From: a candidate division Zixibacteria bacterium RBG-1
GTDB taxonomy: Bacteria > Zixibacteria > MSB-5A5 > DSPP01 > RBG-1
DNA: 64,000 nucleotides
Direction: 5' to 3'
Assembly (NCBI GenBank): GCA_000447245.1
Contig: AUYT01000001.1
Location: forward strand, 1,110,001-1,174,000
Made by a program: the position numbers and the translations under genes. Shown here piece after piece: positions 43,214 through 52,431 of the stretch. Under the pieces are notes generated by a model. That model made no database searches, was not told where the DNA came from, and saw only the letters and a program-made list of their open reading frames with translations. The stretch's first letter is position 1, and every line of letters begins with the position of its first letter.

Positions 43214-43334
43214 CGCACCCTAATGGTTCGACAAGCTCAGCGTAAAGTAGGTGCGGCTACCTGGACCTGGGAAAAAGTAAAGCAGTCCGGTGCTGATTTT
43301 GAGTAATTTGGGAAAGCGCAACCCGAAGGTTGCG
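43214..43334. repeat. Nested palindromic repeats between ogt and the MBL gene
   Basis: CGCACC (43214-43219) and GGTGCG (43250-43255) enclose a unit starting ATGGTTCGACAAGCTCAGCG (43223-43244), and GCTACC follows. Farther on the hairpin CGCAACC-CGAA-GGTTGCG (43317-43334) is again followed by GCTACC. The whole 190-base gap is repeat-derived, with no gene seen. Confidence 0.55.
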
Positions 43335-43345
43335 GCTACCGCAGG

Positions 43346-44005
43346 ATGGAAGATTCGTTAACCAAAGATAAGATGATTTTAGAAAGAATAGTGGTTGGTC
43401 CTTTTGAGGTGAATTGTTACATTTTCGGAGACAGTAAAACCAAAGAAGTGGTGGTGATTGACCCGGGGGAAGACTTTCCAGTGGTTTGGGACACCATTCA
43501 GGAAGCTCGATATAATGTAAAAGGAATAGTTTTGACTCACGGGCATGCCGACCACATCGGAGCAGTGGGAGAGTTAAAAAGCAAGACCCAAGCACCGATT
43601 TACATTCACCCGGAAGATAAAGAAATGCTGAGCAACCCCAAATTAAACCGCTCCATTTATTTCGGCGTTGCTATTACGGCTCCACCGGCTGATAAACTTT
43701 TAAAAGAAGGGGATATACTCAAAATCGGAAACATCAGCTTGAAAGTAATCCATACTCCCGGGCATACGCCGGGCGGAATCTGTTTGGAGTATGATAAAAT
43801 ATTATTCACCGGAGATACTTTGTTTGCCGGCTCAATCGGAAGAACAGATTTTCCGGGGTCCTCTTTTCAGAGTCTGATAAATTCCATCAAGAAAAAGCTT
43901 TTAATACTGCCGGATGAAATAGAAATTTTCCCCGGGCATGGACCATCTTCCAGCATCGGTGAAGAAAGGGTTTCCAACCCTTTCTTGCAGGAAGAATTGG
44001 TTTAG
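43346..44005 (+). CDS. MBL-fold metallohydrolase (glyoxalase II-like)
   Basis: 219 residues, or 210 if the ATG at 43373 is the true start; the later start gives the usual N-terminus MILERIVVGPFEVNCYIFGD. The zinc ligands are clear: LTHGHADHIGA (HxHxDH), HTPGHTPGGICL, FTGDTLFAGSIGRTDFPG and FPGHGPSSSIGEE. Close relatives are glyoxalase II-like or small-thioester hydrolases; the substrate cannot be told from sequence. The gene lies two bases before the alkyladenine glycosylase gene. Confidence 0.9.
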   Translation: MEDSLTKDKMILERIVVGPFEVNCYIFGDSKTKEVVVIDPGEDFPVVWDTIQEARYNVKGIVLTHGHADHIGAVGELKSKTQAPIYIHPEDKEMLSNPKLNRSIYFGVAITAPPADKLLKEGDILKIGNISLKVIHTPGHTPGGICLEYDKILFTGDTLFAGSIGRTDFPGSSFQSLINSIKKKLLILPDEIEIFPGHGPSSSIGEERVSNPFLQEELV

Positions 44006-44007
44006 AT

Positions 44008-44595
44008 ATGAAAGGGAAGAAGCTAAATAGAGATTTTTTTGCACAGCCGACTTTACAAGTGGCCCGAAAGTTATTGGGGAAATATTTAGTACTCAAGCAA
44101 AATGGGATAAAGCTTTCCGGCAAAATCGTGGAAACCGAAGCTTACGTGGGCAAAGAGGACCCGGCCAGCCATGCTTTTGGGAAAGTCACTCCCCGTAACC
44201 AAATTATGTATGGTCCGCCCGGATACACCTACATTTATTTTATCTACGGCAACTATTACTGCTTAAATTTTGTCACGGAAAAAGCGGGTTTTCCGGCTGC
44301 GGTGCTGATTCGGGCTTTAGAACCCAGAGAGGGAATTAAAACTATGCATAAAAACAGGGACAGCTTAGATTTAAAGAATCTGACCAACGGCCCGGGTAAA
44401 TTGTGTCAAGCTTTTGGAATAGATAGAAGCTTTAATACTTGCGATTTAACGGCTAACTTTTTGTTTGTAGAAGATCGAGGGGAAAAAGTTGATAATATAG
44501 GCAACTCTGAGAGAATTGGCATTTATAGGGGAATAGATAGGAAATGGAGATTTTTTATTTTGAATAACAATTTTGTATCTAAAATCAGGAGCTAA
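44008..44595 (+). CDS. mpg: DNA-3-methyladenine glycosylase (AAG/MPG family)
   Basis: 195 residues. It excises alkylated and deaminated purines. It matches the AAG fold by RDFFAQPTLQVARKLLGKYL, the catalytic region KIVETEAYVGKEDPASHAFGK (Glu), TPRNQIMYGPPGYTYIYFIYGNYYCLNFVT and LTNGPGKLCQAFGID. It is unrelated in fold to the AlkA-like gene at 31947, so the organism carries both alkyl-purine glycosylase types. gdhA starts three bases downstream. Confidence 0.94.
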   Translation: MKGKKLNRDFFAQPTLQVARKLLGKYLVLKQNGIKLSGKIVETEAYVGKEDPASHAFGKVTPRNQIMYGPPGYTYIYFIYGNYYCLNFVTEKAGFPAAVLIRALEPREGIKTMHKNRDSLDLKNLTNGPGKLCQAFGIDRSFNTCDLTANFLFVEDRGEKVDNIGNSERIGIYRGIDRKWRFFILNNNFVSKIRS

Positions 44596-44598
44596 ATT

Positions 44599-45867
44599 AT
44601 GCACAAAATAAAGTCAGCGGATTTACCAATCAGTGTTTTTGAAAATGTCCAGATTCAATTTGACGAAGCAGCTAAAAGGTTAAATATTGAGACAGGAATT
44701 TTAGAATTAATCAAATCTACCAAAAGAGCGGTGGAAATCAATCTTCCGGTAGAAATGGATAGGGGAGGTTTGAAAATGTTCACTGGCTATAGAGTTCAAC
44801 ATTCGATAATCAGAGGACCCTCTAAGGGAGGGATTAGATATCACCCGGATGTGAATTTGGACGAAATCAAAGCCTTAGCAGCTTGGATGACTTGGAAATG
44901 TGCGGTGGTCAATATCCCTTTTGGAGGAGCCAAAGGCGGAGTTGCCTGTGATCCTTCTAAAATGTCTCAGGGAGAATTAGAGCGCTTGACCCGGCGCTAC
45001 ACTGCGGATTTAATAGAACTCTTCGGTCCTGAAGTAGATGTCCCTGCCCCGGATGTTAATACCAATGAACAAATCATGGCCTGGATTATGGATACCTACA
45101 GCATGCATGCCCGCCACACTGTCAGGTCAGTGGTAACAGGAAAACCAGTAGAAATGGGTGGTTCGTTAGGGCGTAGAGAAGCCACAGGTAAAGGAGTACT
45201 GATTACCGTAAAAGAAGCGGCCAAGCATTTACATATGCATTTAAGCGGCAGCACCGTCGTAATTCAGGGTTTTGGAAACGTAGGTTCGATGACAGCCAAA
45301 TTTTTCAATGATGAAGGAAGTAAAATCATTGCAGTCAGTGACGTCTATGGAGGTATTTATAATTCCAAAGGTTTGGATGTTCCTAAATTATTAGAATATG
45401 TGGCCAAGAAGAAGAGCGTGGTCGGTTTTCCCAAAACTCATCCCATTAATAATCAGAAATTATTAGAATTAGAATGCGACATTTTAATTCCAGCGGCTTT
45501 AGAAAATCAGATAACTAAAGCTAATGCTCACAGAATTAAGACTAAAATTTTAGCTGAAGGAGCCAATGGTCCCACAACTCCGGAAGCAGACAAAATCTTA
45601 GATAAAAAGAAAGTATTTGTCATTCCTGATATTTTATGTAACGCCGGTGGGGTGACGGTTTCCTATTTCGAATGGGTGCAAGACCGGATGGGATACTACT
45701 GGACCGAGGATGAAGTCAATGAACGTCTGGAAAATATTATGACCAAGGCCTTCCAAGATGTTTTGGAGATGTCTTTAAAGCATAAAGTCAATATGCGGGT
45801 GGCGGCTTTCATGGTGGCTATCAAACGAGTGGTGGATGTGATTAAGTTGAGAGGGATTTACGCTTAA
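44599..45867 (+). CDS. gdhA: Glutamate dehydrogenase
   Basis: 422 residues, the size of hexameric NAD(P)-dependent glutamate dehydrogenases. It interconverts glutamate and 2-oxoglutarate plus ammonia. Motifs are [23 protein letters not shown], the catalytic loop [16 protein letters not shown] (K112), [16 protein letters not shown], the Rossmann fold [17 protein letters not shown] and the C-terminal [21 protein letters not shown]. It could be a leucine or related dehydrogenase, but the length and motifs favour glutamate. It is co-linear with the repair genes without gaps, which suggests shared transcription, not shared function. Confidence 0.93.
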   Translation: MHKIKSADLPISVFENVQIQFDEAAKRLNIETGILELIKSTKRAVEINLPVEMDRGGLKMFTGYRVQHSIIRGPSKGGIRYHPDVNLDEIKALAAWMTWKCAVVNIPFGGAKGGVACDPSKMSQGELERLTRRYTADLIELFGPEVDVPAPDVNTNEQIMAWIMDTYSMHARHTVRSVVTGKPVEMGGSLGRREATGKGVLITVKEAAKHLHMHLSGSTVVIQGFGNVGSMTAKFFNDEGSKIIAVSDVYGGIYNSKGLDVPKLLEYVAKKKSVVGFPKTHPINNQKLLELECDILIPAALENQITKANAHRIKTKILAEGANGPTTPEADKILDKKKVFVIPDILCNAGGVTVSYFEWVQDRMGYYWTEDEVNERLENIMTKAFQDVLEMSLKHKVNMRVAAFMVAIKRVVDVIKLRGIYA

Positions 45868-45918
45868 TCGGAAAAAAAATATAAAACTGGTCGGCTGTAG
45901 AAAGAAAAGGAGATTTTT

Positions 45919-46572
45919 TTGGATGTAAGCGGATTTTTATTAATCACACCACCCATCCTGTTTTCCCTGACCATCCATGAATTTGCCCATGCCTGGACCG
46001 CCAATAGGTTGGGTGATCCGACTGCCAAAGAATTAGGTCGTCTGACCTTAAATCCCTTGGCCCATATCGATATTTTGGGGCTTCTGATGTTGTACTTAGT
46101 TCACCTGGGATGGGCTAAACCGGTGCCGGTGAATCCCTATAATTTTAAAAACCCCAGAAAAGATATGATGTGGGTGGCAGCGGCCGGCCCGATTTCAAAT
46201 ATAATTCTGGCATTTATCTTAGGTCTTTTTATAAGGAGTCTGAGCAATAGCGGAATATCATTTGATTCTTATTCTTTTTCAGGGATTCTGATTTATATGC
46301 TGGTGTTCGGTTTTATCATCAATTTAGTCTTGGCTTTTTTCAATCTGCTTCCTATTCCGCCCTTAGATGGCTCCAAAATTTTAAGGGGATTTCTGCCGGC
46401 TCGCTATGAAATCTATATGATTTATTTTGAAAGGTTCGGACCTTTTTTGATTTTATTTATTTTTCTTATGGGCCAGTTCCTGCAGTTAAGCTTTCTGTGG
46501 TCCTGGCTTCGCCCCATAGTCAGGTTTTTCTCACTTCTTTTCGCGGGAACCGACCTTGCCCAGGCATTGTAA
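45919..46572 (+). CDS. Site-2-protease-like M50 metallopeptidase
   Basis: 217 residues with about five membrane segments. The zinc site is HEFAH (H20, E21, H24) in SLTIHEFAHAWTANRLGDPTA and the third ligand is D150 in NLLPIPPLDGSKIL. The GWAKPVPVNPYNFKNPRKDM segment is typical of the short M50 subgroup without PDZ domains. Such proteins cleave within the membrane, but substrates of this subgroup are mostly unknown. The start is TTG, with AAGGAGA about seven bases upstream. Confidence 0.93.
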   Translation: MDVSGFLLITPPILFSLTIHEFAHAWTANRLGDPTAKELGRLTLNPLAHIDILGLLMLYLVHLGWAKPVPVNPYNFKNPRKDMMWVAAAGPISNIILAFILGLFIRSLSNSGISFDSYSFSGILIYMLVFGFIINLVLAFFNLLPIPPLDGSKILRGFLPARYEIYMIYFERFGPFLILFIFLMGQFLQLSFLWSWLRPIVRFFSLLFAGTDLAQAL

Positions 46573-46587
46573 TTTTCCGGAATAAAA

Positions 46588-47217
46588 ATGAAATCTGCTT
46601 TTGGAAAACTTCGACTTTTTTCAAATTTTGTCTGGATATTTATTCTCTTGGTTCTGAACTGCTCCACCGGTAAAAATGTAAAAATTCAAAAAATTCCGGT
46701 CAAACTGCCGGATGTTAAAAGTTTTGCGGCCATCCTTAGCATAAAGGGGGATACCAAGAAGGGGAAGATTAAGCTGGACTTGGAATTATTCTATAAAAGG
46801 CCGGACCGCATAATTTTTCATCCACGCTCCTCCTGGGGAAGCGGATTCTTCAAGGCCCAGTTGAGCCAAGACAGCATTACCATGTATTTTCCCCAAGCAC
46901 AGGAGTATTACAAAGATGAGCTGGAAGTTTTTCTGAAAAAGCTGAACTGGGGATGGGAGATGAAATTACAGGAACTTTTGGCTGTGATTGTCAACAAAAA
47001 AATAGATTCATTGCCGCAAGCTGTAATCAAATACAAAAAATTCAAACCCTATGAACACTATGAATTACCTTACGAAATAGAGATTAAGTTCAAAAATTCG
47101 GGAAAGAAAATCAAAATCAGTTTCAAGGAGCAGAAAAGAAATCCGGGACTGGACGACAAGATGTTCGAACTGAAAATTCCGGAAGATGCCCGAAGAGTGG
47201 ATTTGATTGGGGATTAA
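46588..47217 (+). CDS. Outer-membrane lipoprotein, LolA/DUF4292-like
   Basis: 209 residues. The signal peptide ends in a lipobox (FILLVLNC, with Cys about residue 27), so it should be processed by Lgt (24175) and LspA. The mature part shows the pattern SFAAILSIKGDTKKGKIKLDLELFY, RPDRIIFHPRSSWGSGFF, DSITMYFPQAQEYYKDE and a C-terminal ...IEIKFKNSGKKIKISFKEQ. This is the half-barrel lipoprotein-carrier style found in DUF4292 and LolA/LolB relatives. The family call is by shape, not by a defined motif. It follows the M50 protease by 15 bases. Confidence 0.78.
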   Translation: MKSAFGKLRLFSNFVWIFILLVLNCSTGKNVKIQKIPVKLPDVKSFAAILSIKGDTKKGKIKLDLELFYKRPDRIIFHPRSSWGSGFFKAQLSQDSITMYFPQAQEYYKDELEVFLKKLNWGWEMKLQELLAVIVNKKIDSLPQAVIKYKKFKPYEHYELPYEIEIKFKNSGKKIKISFKEQKRNPGLDDKMFELKIPEDARRVDLIGD

Positions 47218-47283
47218 ACTTGTCCCAAAAAATCGTTGACTTTATAAAGAATCTACTTAATTTATTTTAAAATCAAAAAGTGT

Positions 47284-48363
47284 ATGGGCTTGAAACAAAT
47301 TGAAAAATCAGGGAAAAATCTGTTAATCAGGCTGGTGGGTTTATTTATAAAACCCGAGAAACTAGACAGGGGAAAAGTAGATGTTTCCAAAGTTAAAAAG
47401 ATACTTCTGGTCAGGCAGGATAGAAGACTGGGAAATTTGATTCTGACTTTGCCGGTGGTTTCTGCCATCAGAAAGAAATTTCCTCAAAGTCATATGGGGT
47501 ACTTAGCGGATGGGAAATTTGCTGAAGTGTTAGCGATGTGTCCGGAGATTGATGAAGTCTTTGTAATAACGAAAAGTTCATTCTGGAATCCTTTCCAGTT
47601 TCTATCGATTATTAAAAAAATCAGGAAAACTGGTTTTGATATGACTGTGGATTTGAGTGACGAAAACAATTTTTCTTTAAGTAATGCCTTCCTTACTTAT
47701 CTAAGTCAGGCACCCATCCGGGTCGGTTACGAGAAAGCTCAAAATAAAGGATTTTTGAATCTGGAAGTTCCGATAATCCATAAGGAAAGGCACGTGATTG
47801 AAAGACATCTGGATTTGTTGAGATTTTTAGCCGGGGAGGCACCTACACCGGAATTTAATCTGAAAATTGATTCCCAAAATAAGAGCTGGGCTGAAAATTA
47901 TCTGGCTAAGCAAAATGTTTCAGGAAATGATTTTCTGATTGGAATTCATATCGGTGGAAGAGGTAAGAAGAGATGGGGGATAGAAAATTTTGCAGAGATT
48001 ATCAACTGGCTGACCAAAGAAAATTACAAGGTAATTATTTTTTGGGGTAAGGAAGAGGAAAAGTTTTTGCCAGATTTAATAAAAAAATCGAATGATAAAA
48101 TTATTATTTCAGATTTACTAGCCATGCAGAAATTGGCAGCGGTAATTAAAAGATGTAATCTGTTTATTTCATCCGATACCGGACCGATGCATTTGGTGGT
48201 GGCATTAAAAGTTCCTACTTTGGCAATTTTCACGGATTCGGATGTAAAGAAATATGGTGCAAAAGGGGAATTACACCGGATTGTTTCAGGTGACGTAAGT
48301 TTAGAGAAAGTAAAAACTACTTTAAAAGAGATGCTGGGCGTATCGCAACCGGTATTAAAGTAA
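47284..48363 (+). CDS. GT9 heptosyltransferase-like glycosyltransferase (1 of 4)
   Basis: 359 residues. The GT9 N-terminal domain shows VKKILLVRQDRRLGNLILTLPVVSAIRKKFPQ and DEVFVITK. The C-terminal nucleotide-sugar domain shows IGIHIGGRGKKRWGIENFAEII and SSDTGPMHLVVALKVPTLAIFT. GT9 enzymes move ADP-heptose onto lipid A-Kdo; the acceptor here is unknown. An N-terminal extension of about 35 residues precedes the fold. It is the first gene of the LPS cluster. The TTGACT at 47236 may belong to its promoter, but no good -10 box follows. Confidence 0.88.
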   Translation: MGLKQIEKSGKNLLIRLVGLFIKPEKLDRGKVDVSKVKKILLVRQDRRLGNLILTLPVVSAIRKKFPQSHMGYLADGKFAEVLAMCPEIDEVFVITKSSFWNPFQFLSIIKKIRKTGFDMTVDLSDENNFSLSNAFLTYLSQAPIRVGYEKAQNKGFLNLEVPIIHKERHVIERHLDLLRFLAGEAPTPEFNLKIDSQNKSWAENYLAKQNVSGNDFLIGIHIGGRGKKRWGIENFAEIINWLTKENYKVIIFWGKEEEKFLPDLIKKSNDKIIISDLLAMQKLAAVIKRCNLFISSDTGPMHLVVALKVPTLAIFTDSDVKKYGAKGELHRIVSGDVSLEKVKTTLKEMLGVSQPVLK

Positions 48364-48376
48364 ATGGCTGCGCCAT
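48364..48376 (+). repeat. Short ATGG...CCAT palindrome upstream of msbA
   Basis: ATGGC-TGC-GCCAT directly after the GT9 stop codon and 11 bases before the msbA start, followed by AGTGTAACT, as in the 25884-25905 unit. Confidence 0.5.
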
Positions 48377-48387
48377 AGTGTAACTAA

Positions 48388-50241
48388 ATGAAACTTTATT
48401 GGAAGCTTTTAAAATATTTAAGACCACATCTGAAGTGTCTAATCGCGGCAGTTATCTGTATGGGGATTTATGCGGCTTTAAGCGGTTTTTCCCTGACTAT
48501 GATTGTTCCTTTTACCAAAATAGTTTTAACAGGTCAAGTAGAAAGTCCTCCAGCAGTTGATAAAACCACAGTCGGACAAGAAGCCAGTAAATCAGATGAA
48601 AGTCTGGTGATTTTACTGCCGCAGACTTTGAAGGAAAAATTTAATCAGTGGTTGTTGGCGGATTCAAAGACAGAAAGTTTGAAGAGACTATGCCTCTTTA
48701 TTCTGTTAGTTTTTCTGATAAAAAATATTTTCTGGTATCTGCAAAGTTTCCTGATAGTCCAGGTGGAGCAAGGGGTTATAATGGATTTACGAAACCAACT
48801 TTACAGCCAGTACCATAACTTACCCTTAGAATATTTCCACGGTAAAAAGTCAGGGGCCCTGATTTCTCGTTTGACCAATGATATAAATTTAGTCAGAGGA
48901 GCAGTAGCCAACGGTTTTGCGGAAGCTATTCGGCAAATCCTTTTATATATCACCTATATGTTTTTAGTCATCTGGGCCGGCTGGAAACTATCCTTGATAG
49001 TTTTGATTTTGCTCCCTTTCGGAATCATCATCATCAGCAAATTCGGAAAAAAAGTTAAAAAGAATTCTACTTTGACTCAGCAGAAAATGGGGAATCTGAC
49101 TTCAGTATTACAAGAGACAATTTATGGAATCAGAGTAATCAAGGCCTTTGCCATGGAGAAATTCGAGCTGGAGAAATTCAAAAACTTCGGCAAAGATTAT
49201 TTCAAAACCATGGTCAAGCTCACCCGCATCGGTTCTTTGGCGCCTCCCTTGACAGAGATGTTGGGTGTGCTAGCCGGAGTAACCATACTGTGGTTCGGGG
49301 GGAAGCAGATTTTAGGCGGGTCAGAATTCACGGTGGAGCGATTCTTTTTATTTTTAGTAGCCTTATTTTCACTAATGCAGCCGGTCAAAAAATTATCCCA
49401 CGTGAATATTGACATTCAGCAGGGATTGGCGGCGGCGGAAAGAATTTTTGAAGTATTGGAGACCGAACCCAGAATAATAAATTCTCTAGAACCGGTCAAA
49501 GTAAAGACATTTGAAAAGGAAATAAATTTCGAAGACATCGTCTTTCACTACGACAGCCACAAACCGGTTTTGCAGGAAATAAATCTGAAAGTCAAAAGAG
49601 GAGAAATCATAGCCGTAGTCGGACCATCCGGTGCCGGTAAATCAACTTTGATGGATCTTTTGGCGCGTTTTTATGACCCCCAAGAAGGGAAAATTACTAT
49701 TGACGGGACAGATGTGCGGAAAATTGAGCTGAATAGTTTGAGAAATCTGTTAGGGATTGTGACTCAGGAGACCATGCTTTTCAATGATTCGGTCTGGAAC
49801 AATATTGCCTATGGCCATAACGGCGCCAGCACTGAAATGGTGGAAAAAGCGGCCAGAGCGGCCAACGCCCATGATTTTATTATGAATCTACCGGAAAGCT
49901 ATCAAACAGTTATCGGAGACAGGGGAGTGAAAGTTTCCGGCGGTGAACGCCAAAGATTAGCCATTGCCAGAGCCATTTTCAAAAACCCTCCCATTTTAAT
50001 TTTCGATGAGGCCACCTCTTCTCTGGACAGCGAGTCCGAAAAATTAGTGCAGGAAGCTATCGAACATTTGATGCAAGGCAGGACAGTCTTTGTGATAGCT
50101 CATCGTCTCTCCACAGTTCAAAATGCGGATAGAATTGTGGTCTTGGATAAAGGGAAAATAGTGCAGGTCGGCAAACATGCAGAATTAATCAAGCAGGAAG
50201 GTTTGTACAAAAAATTATACAATCTTCAGTTCAAAACATAA
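48388..50241 (+). CDS. msbA: Lipid A/glycolipid ABC exporter MsbA-like
   Basis: 617 residues, an ABC half-transporter. The N-terminal six-helix membrane domain (residues about 1-345) carries the family phrase YFHGKKSGALISRLTNDINLVRGAV. The ATPase domain has Walker A GPSGAGKST, signature VSGGERQRLAIARA, Walker B ILIFDEATSSLDS and the H-loop AHRLSTV. It is placed among LPS glycosyltransferases, which fits export of lipid A-core across the inner membrane. The loop between the first helices (residues about 45-75) is longer than in E. coli MsbA. The next GT9 gene is two bases away. Confidence 0.92.
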   Translation: MKLYWKLLKYLRPHLKCLIAAVICMGIYAALSGFSLTMIVPFTKIVLTGQVESPPAVDKTTVGQEASKSDESLVILLPQTLKEKFNQWLLADSKTESLKRLCLFILLVFLIKNIFWYLQSFLIVQVEQGVIMDLRNQLYSQYHNLPLEYFHGKKSGALISRLTNDINLVRGAVANGFAEAIRQILLYITYMFLVIWAGWKLSLIVLILLPFGIIIISKFGKKVKKNSTLTQQKMGNLTSVLQETIYGIRVIKAFAMEKFELEKFKNFGKDYFKTMVKLTRIGSLAPPLTEMLGVLAGVTILWFGGKQILGGSEFTVERFFLFLVALFSLMQPVKKLSHVNIDIQQGLAAAERIFEVLETEPRIINSLEPVKVKTFEKEINFEDIVFHYDSHKPVLQEINLKVKRGEIIAVVGPSGAGKSTLMDLLARFYDPQEGKITIDGTDVRKIELNSLRNLLGIVTQETMLFNDSVWNNIAYGHNGASTEMVEKAARAANAHDFIMNLPESYQTVIGDRGVKVSGGERQRLAIARAIFKNPPILIFDEATSSLDSESEKLVQEAIEHLMQGRTVFVIAHRLSTVQNADRIVVLDKGKIVQVGKHAELIKQEGLYKKLYNLQFKT

Positions 50242-50243
50242 GT

Positions 50244-51329
50244 ATGGCAATTCAGACAGAACCCAAAGGAATTTTAATCATTCAGCTGCGCCGCATCGGA
50301 GATGTTCTGATGTGCACTCCGGTAATCCGGGCTTTGCGCCAAAAATATCCACAAAGCCATTTGGCATTTTTGACCGAAGAAGAATCCAAATCGATTTTGG
50401 AGAACAACCCCAATTTGAATGAAATTATCGTATGGAATAAAAATAAATACCCAAATTGGTTTTATGCCCTGAAAAAAATAAAGGAAATTCGAGAAAAGAA
50501 ATTTGATTTAGTGGTAGATTTGTTGGGGACTCCCCGAACTGCGCTGGCTTCATTTCTTTCCGGTTCAAAAAAAAGGATCGGTTTTGCCTACCGCTTTAGA
50601 AAGATTTTTTATAACCTTAGAGTTGTTCCCGACCAACAAGAGAAATATGGAGCGCTCTATAAACTAGACAGTTTGAAGCCGATTGGAATTGAATCCAGAG
50701 ATTGTAAATTGGACATGGTCATCGATTCAAAAGCCAAGAGTTTTGCCCAGAAATTTTTTACAGAAAATGACCTATCAGGTTCTGATTTTAAAATCACAAT
50801 TTCACCCACTGCCAGAAGAAGATTTAATTTCTGGTTTTTAGATAGATATGCTCAAGTGGCGGATGGGCTGAAGGAAAAATATTCGGCTAAAGTAATTTTA
50901 GTCTGGGGACCAGGAGAGAGGGAAATTGTAGAGAAGATTGCCTCGTTGATGAAATTTAAACCAATCATCTCTGCTGAAACCACTACCCTTCTAGAGTTAG
51001 CCGCCATTTTAGAAAAGTGTGATTTGCATGTGGGGAATGATAACGGAACCAAGCATATTGCTACAGCTGTGGGAGTTCCCACGGTCACCATTTATGGGCC
51101 TCACTCGCCGGTAAGTTGGACTTATCCGGATTCAAGCCGGCATAAATTTGTGAAAAAAAATTGCCCTTGTGTTAATAATGAAAGAAAAAAACACAGCTGT
51201 ACCAAAGTGGTTTGCTTAAATTCCATTTCGGTTGAGGATGTTCAGCAGGTTTTAGCTTCCATAATCCCGAATTTACCTAAACTCAAAAATAAAGAAGTTG
51301 AAAAAACTAAATATTCTGCAGTTGATTAA
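50244..51329 (+). CDS. GT9 heptosyltransferase-like glycosyltransferase (2 of 4)
   Basis: 361 residues. N-terminal motif ILIIQLRRIGDVLMCTPVIRALRQKYPQ, then FDLVVDLLGTPRTALASFLS. C-terminal motif VGNDNGTKHIATAVGVPTVTIYGPHSP with a downstream cysteine-rich stretch (NCPCVNNERKKHSCTKVVC) common in this GT9 branch. It probably adds a heptose or another sugar to the LPS core. The last 32 bases overlap the next glycosyltransferase gene. Confidence 0.9.
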   Translation: MAIQTEPKGILIIQLRRIGDVLMCTPVIRALRQKYPQSHLAFLTEEESKSILENNPNLNEIIVWNKNKYPNWFYALKKIKEIREKKFDLVVDLLGTPRTALASFLSGSKKRIGFAYRFRKIFYNLRVVPDQQEKYGALYKLDSLKPIGIESRDCKLDMVIDSKAKSFAQKFFTENDLSGSDFKITISPTARRRFNFWFLDRYAQVADGLKEKYSAKVILVWGPGEREIVEKIASLMKFKPIISAETTTLLELAAILEKCDLHVGNDNGTKHIATAVGVPTVTIYGPHSPVSWTYPDSSRHKFVKKNCPCVNNERKKHSCTKVVCLNSISVEDVQQVLASIIPNLPKLKNKEVEKTKYSAVD

Positions 51330-52431
51330 TGTGAGGTGGTATAACGCTTCGGCTTATTATGCTATTGCTGTCTCACAAGCCCTGTCTAACAGAGGGCATA
51401 AGGTGATTGTGGCAGGAGATTTTCCTTCGCCTCCTTTGGAAAAAGCTCAACAGCTGAAATTAAAAATTCACCCCGGGCTGAATTTGAGCCGTCTGGACCA
51501 TACCAGCATCCTACAAAACCTCAAACGATTATCTGACATCGTGAAAAAAGAACAAATCGAGGTGATTAACGCTCACCGGGGGGAAGGGCATTTCTACGCC
51601 AGCTTGTTGAAAAAAATATCCAGCCCCAAACTTGCGATTATCCGCACCAGAGGAGACATTCGTCCGCCTAAGGCAAATTTTTTTAACCATTATCTGAATC
51701 ATAAATTGACAGACGGGGTTATTACCTCCTGCAAAATTCTGGAAGAAAGTTATAGAAAGAATTTGAATTTTGATTCATATAATTTGAGAAATATTCCGGT
51801 CGGAATAGATACGGATTATTTCACTCCTGCTTATAAAAGCCGTTTAAGGCAGGAATTGAATCTGGATGAAAAAACTCCAGTTATAGGCATGGTAGGCCGG
51901 CTTTCTCCGGTGAAGGGGCATTCTTATTTCATTGAAGCAGCCCAATTAGTAGTTGAAACATTTCCTAAAGCGATTTTTTTAATCGCCGGAGAGGATGCCC
52001 AGATTTCAAAAAACCAGTTAAATGATAAAGTGAAAGACTCGGGTATATCGGGCAATTTCATTTTTTTAGGAAAGATTCCAGATGTCAGGGAAGCGATAGG
52101 AGTTCTGGATATCGGGGTGGTGGCCTCCATCGGCTCGGAATCGGTCTGTCGGGTAGCACTGGAGTATATGGCCATGGGAAAGCCGGTAATCGGCACCAAT
52201 ATTAACGCTATCCCGGAAGTTGTACATGATAAGGTGAACGGTCTGGTGGTTCCGCCCCAAGAGCCCCGGGATCTGGCCGGAGCTATCATGAAATTAGCAG
52301 AGGACCGTGTCTTAAGAGAAAAATTCGGCCAGATGAGCCGGAAGCTGGCCTGCGAAAAGTTCAGTTTGGAAAAATTAGCTCAGGCCACGGAAGAATTTTA
52401 CTACCAGCATCTCCATGATAAATCGGCCTAA
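51298..52431 (+). CDS. GT4 glycosyltransferase
   Basis: 377 residues with a TTG start inside the end of the preceding GT9 gene. The N-domain is ILQLINVRWYNASAYYAIAVSQAL...GHKVIVAG. The C-domain motifs are GMVGRLSPVKGHSYFIEAA, FLGKIPDVREAIGVLDIGVV and SVCRVALEYMAMGKPVIGTNI...EVVHDKVNGLVVPP (the EX7E-like region). GT4 retaining enzymes use NDP-sugars; the LPS context suggests a core or O-antigen sugar. It overlaps the ligase gene by 17 bases. Confidence 0.91.
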   Translation: MKKLNILQLINVRWYNASAYYAIAVSQALSNRGHKVIVAGDFPSPPLEKAQQLKLKIHPGLNLSRLDHTSILQNLKRLSDIVKKEQIEVINAHRGEGHFYASLLKKISSPKLAIIRTRGDIRPPKANFFNHYLNHKLTDGVITSCKILEESYRKNLNFDSYNLRNIPVGIDTDYFTPAYKSRLRQELNLDEKTPVIGMVGRLSPVKGHSYFIEAAQLVVETFPKAIFLIAGEDAQISKNQLNDKVKDSGISGNFIFLGKIPDVREAIGVLDIGVVASIGSESVCRVALEYMAMGKPVIGTNINAIPEVVHDKVNGLVVPPQEPRDLAGAIMKLAEDRVLREKFGQMSRKLACEKFSLEKLAQATEEFYYQHLHDKSA

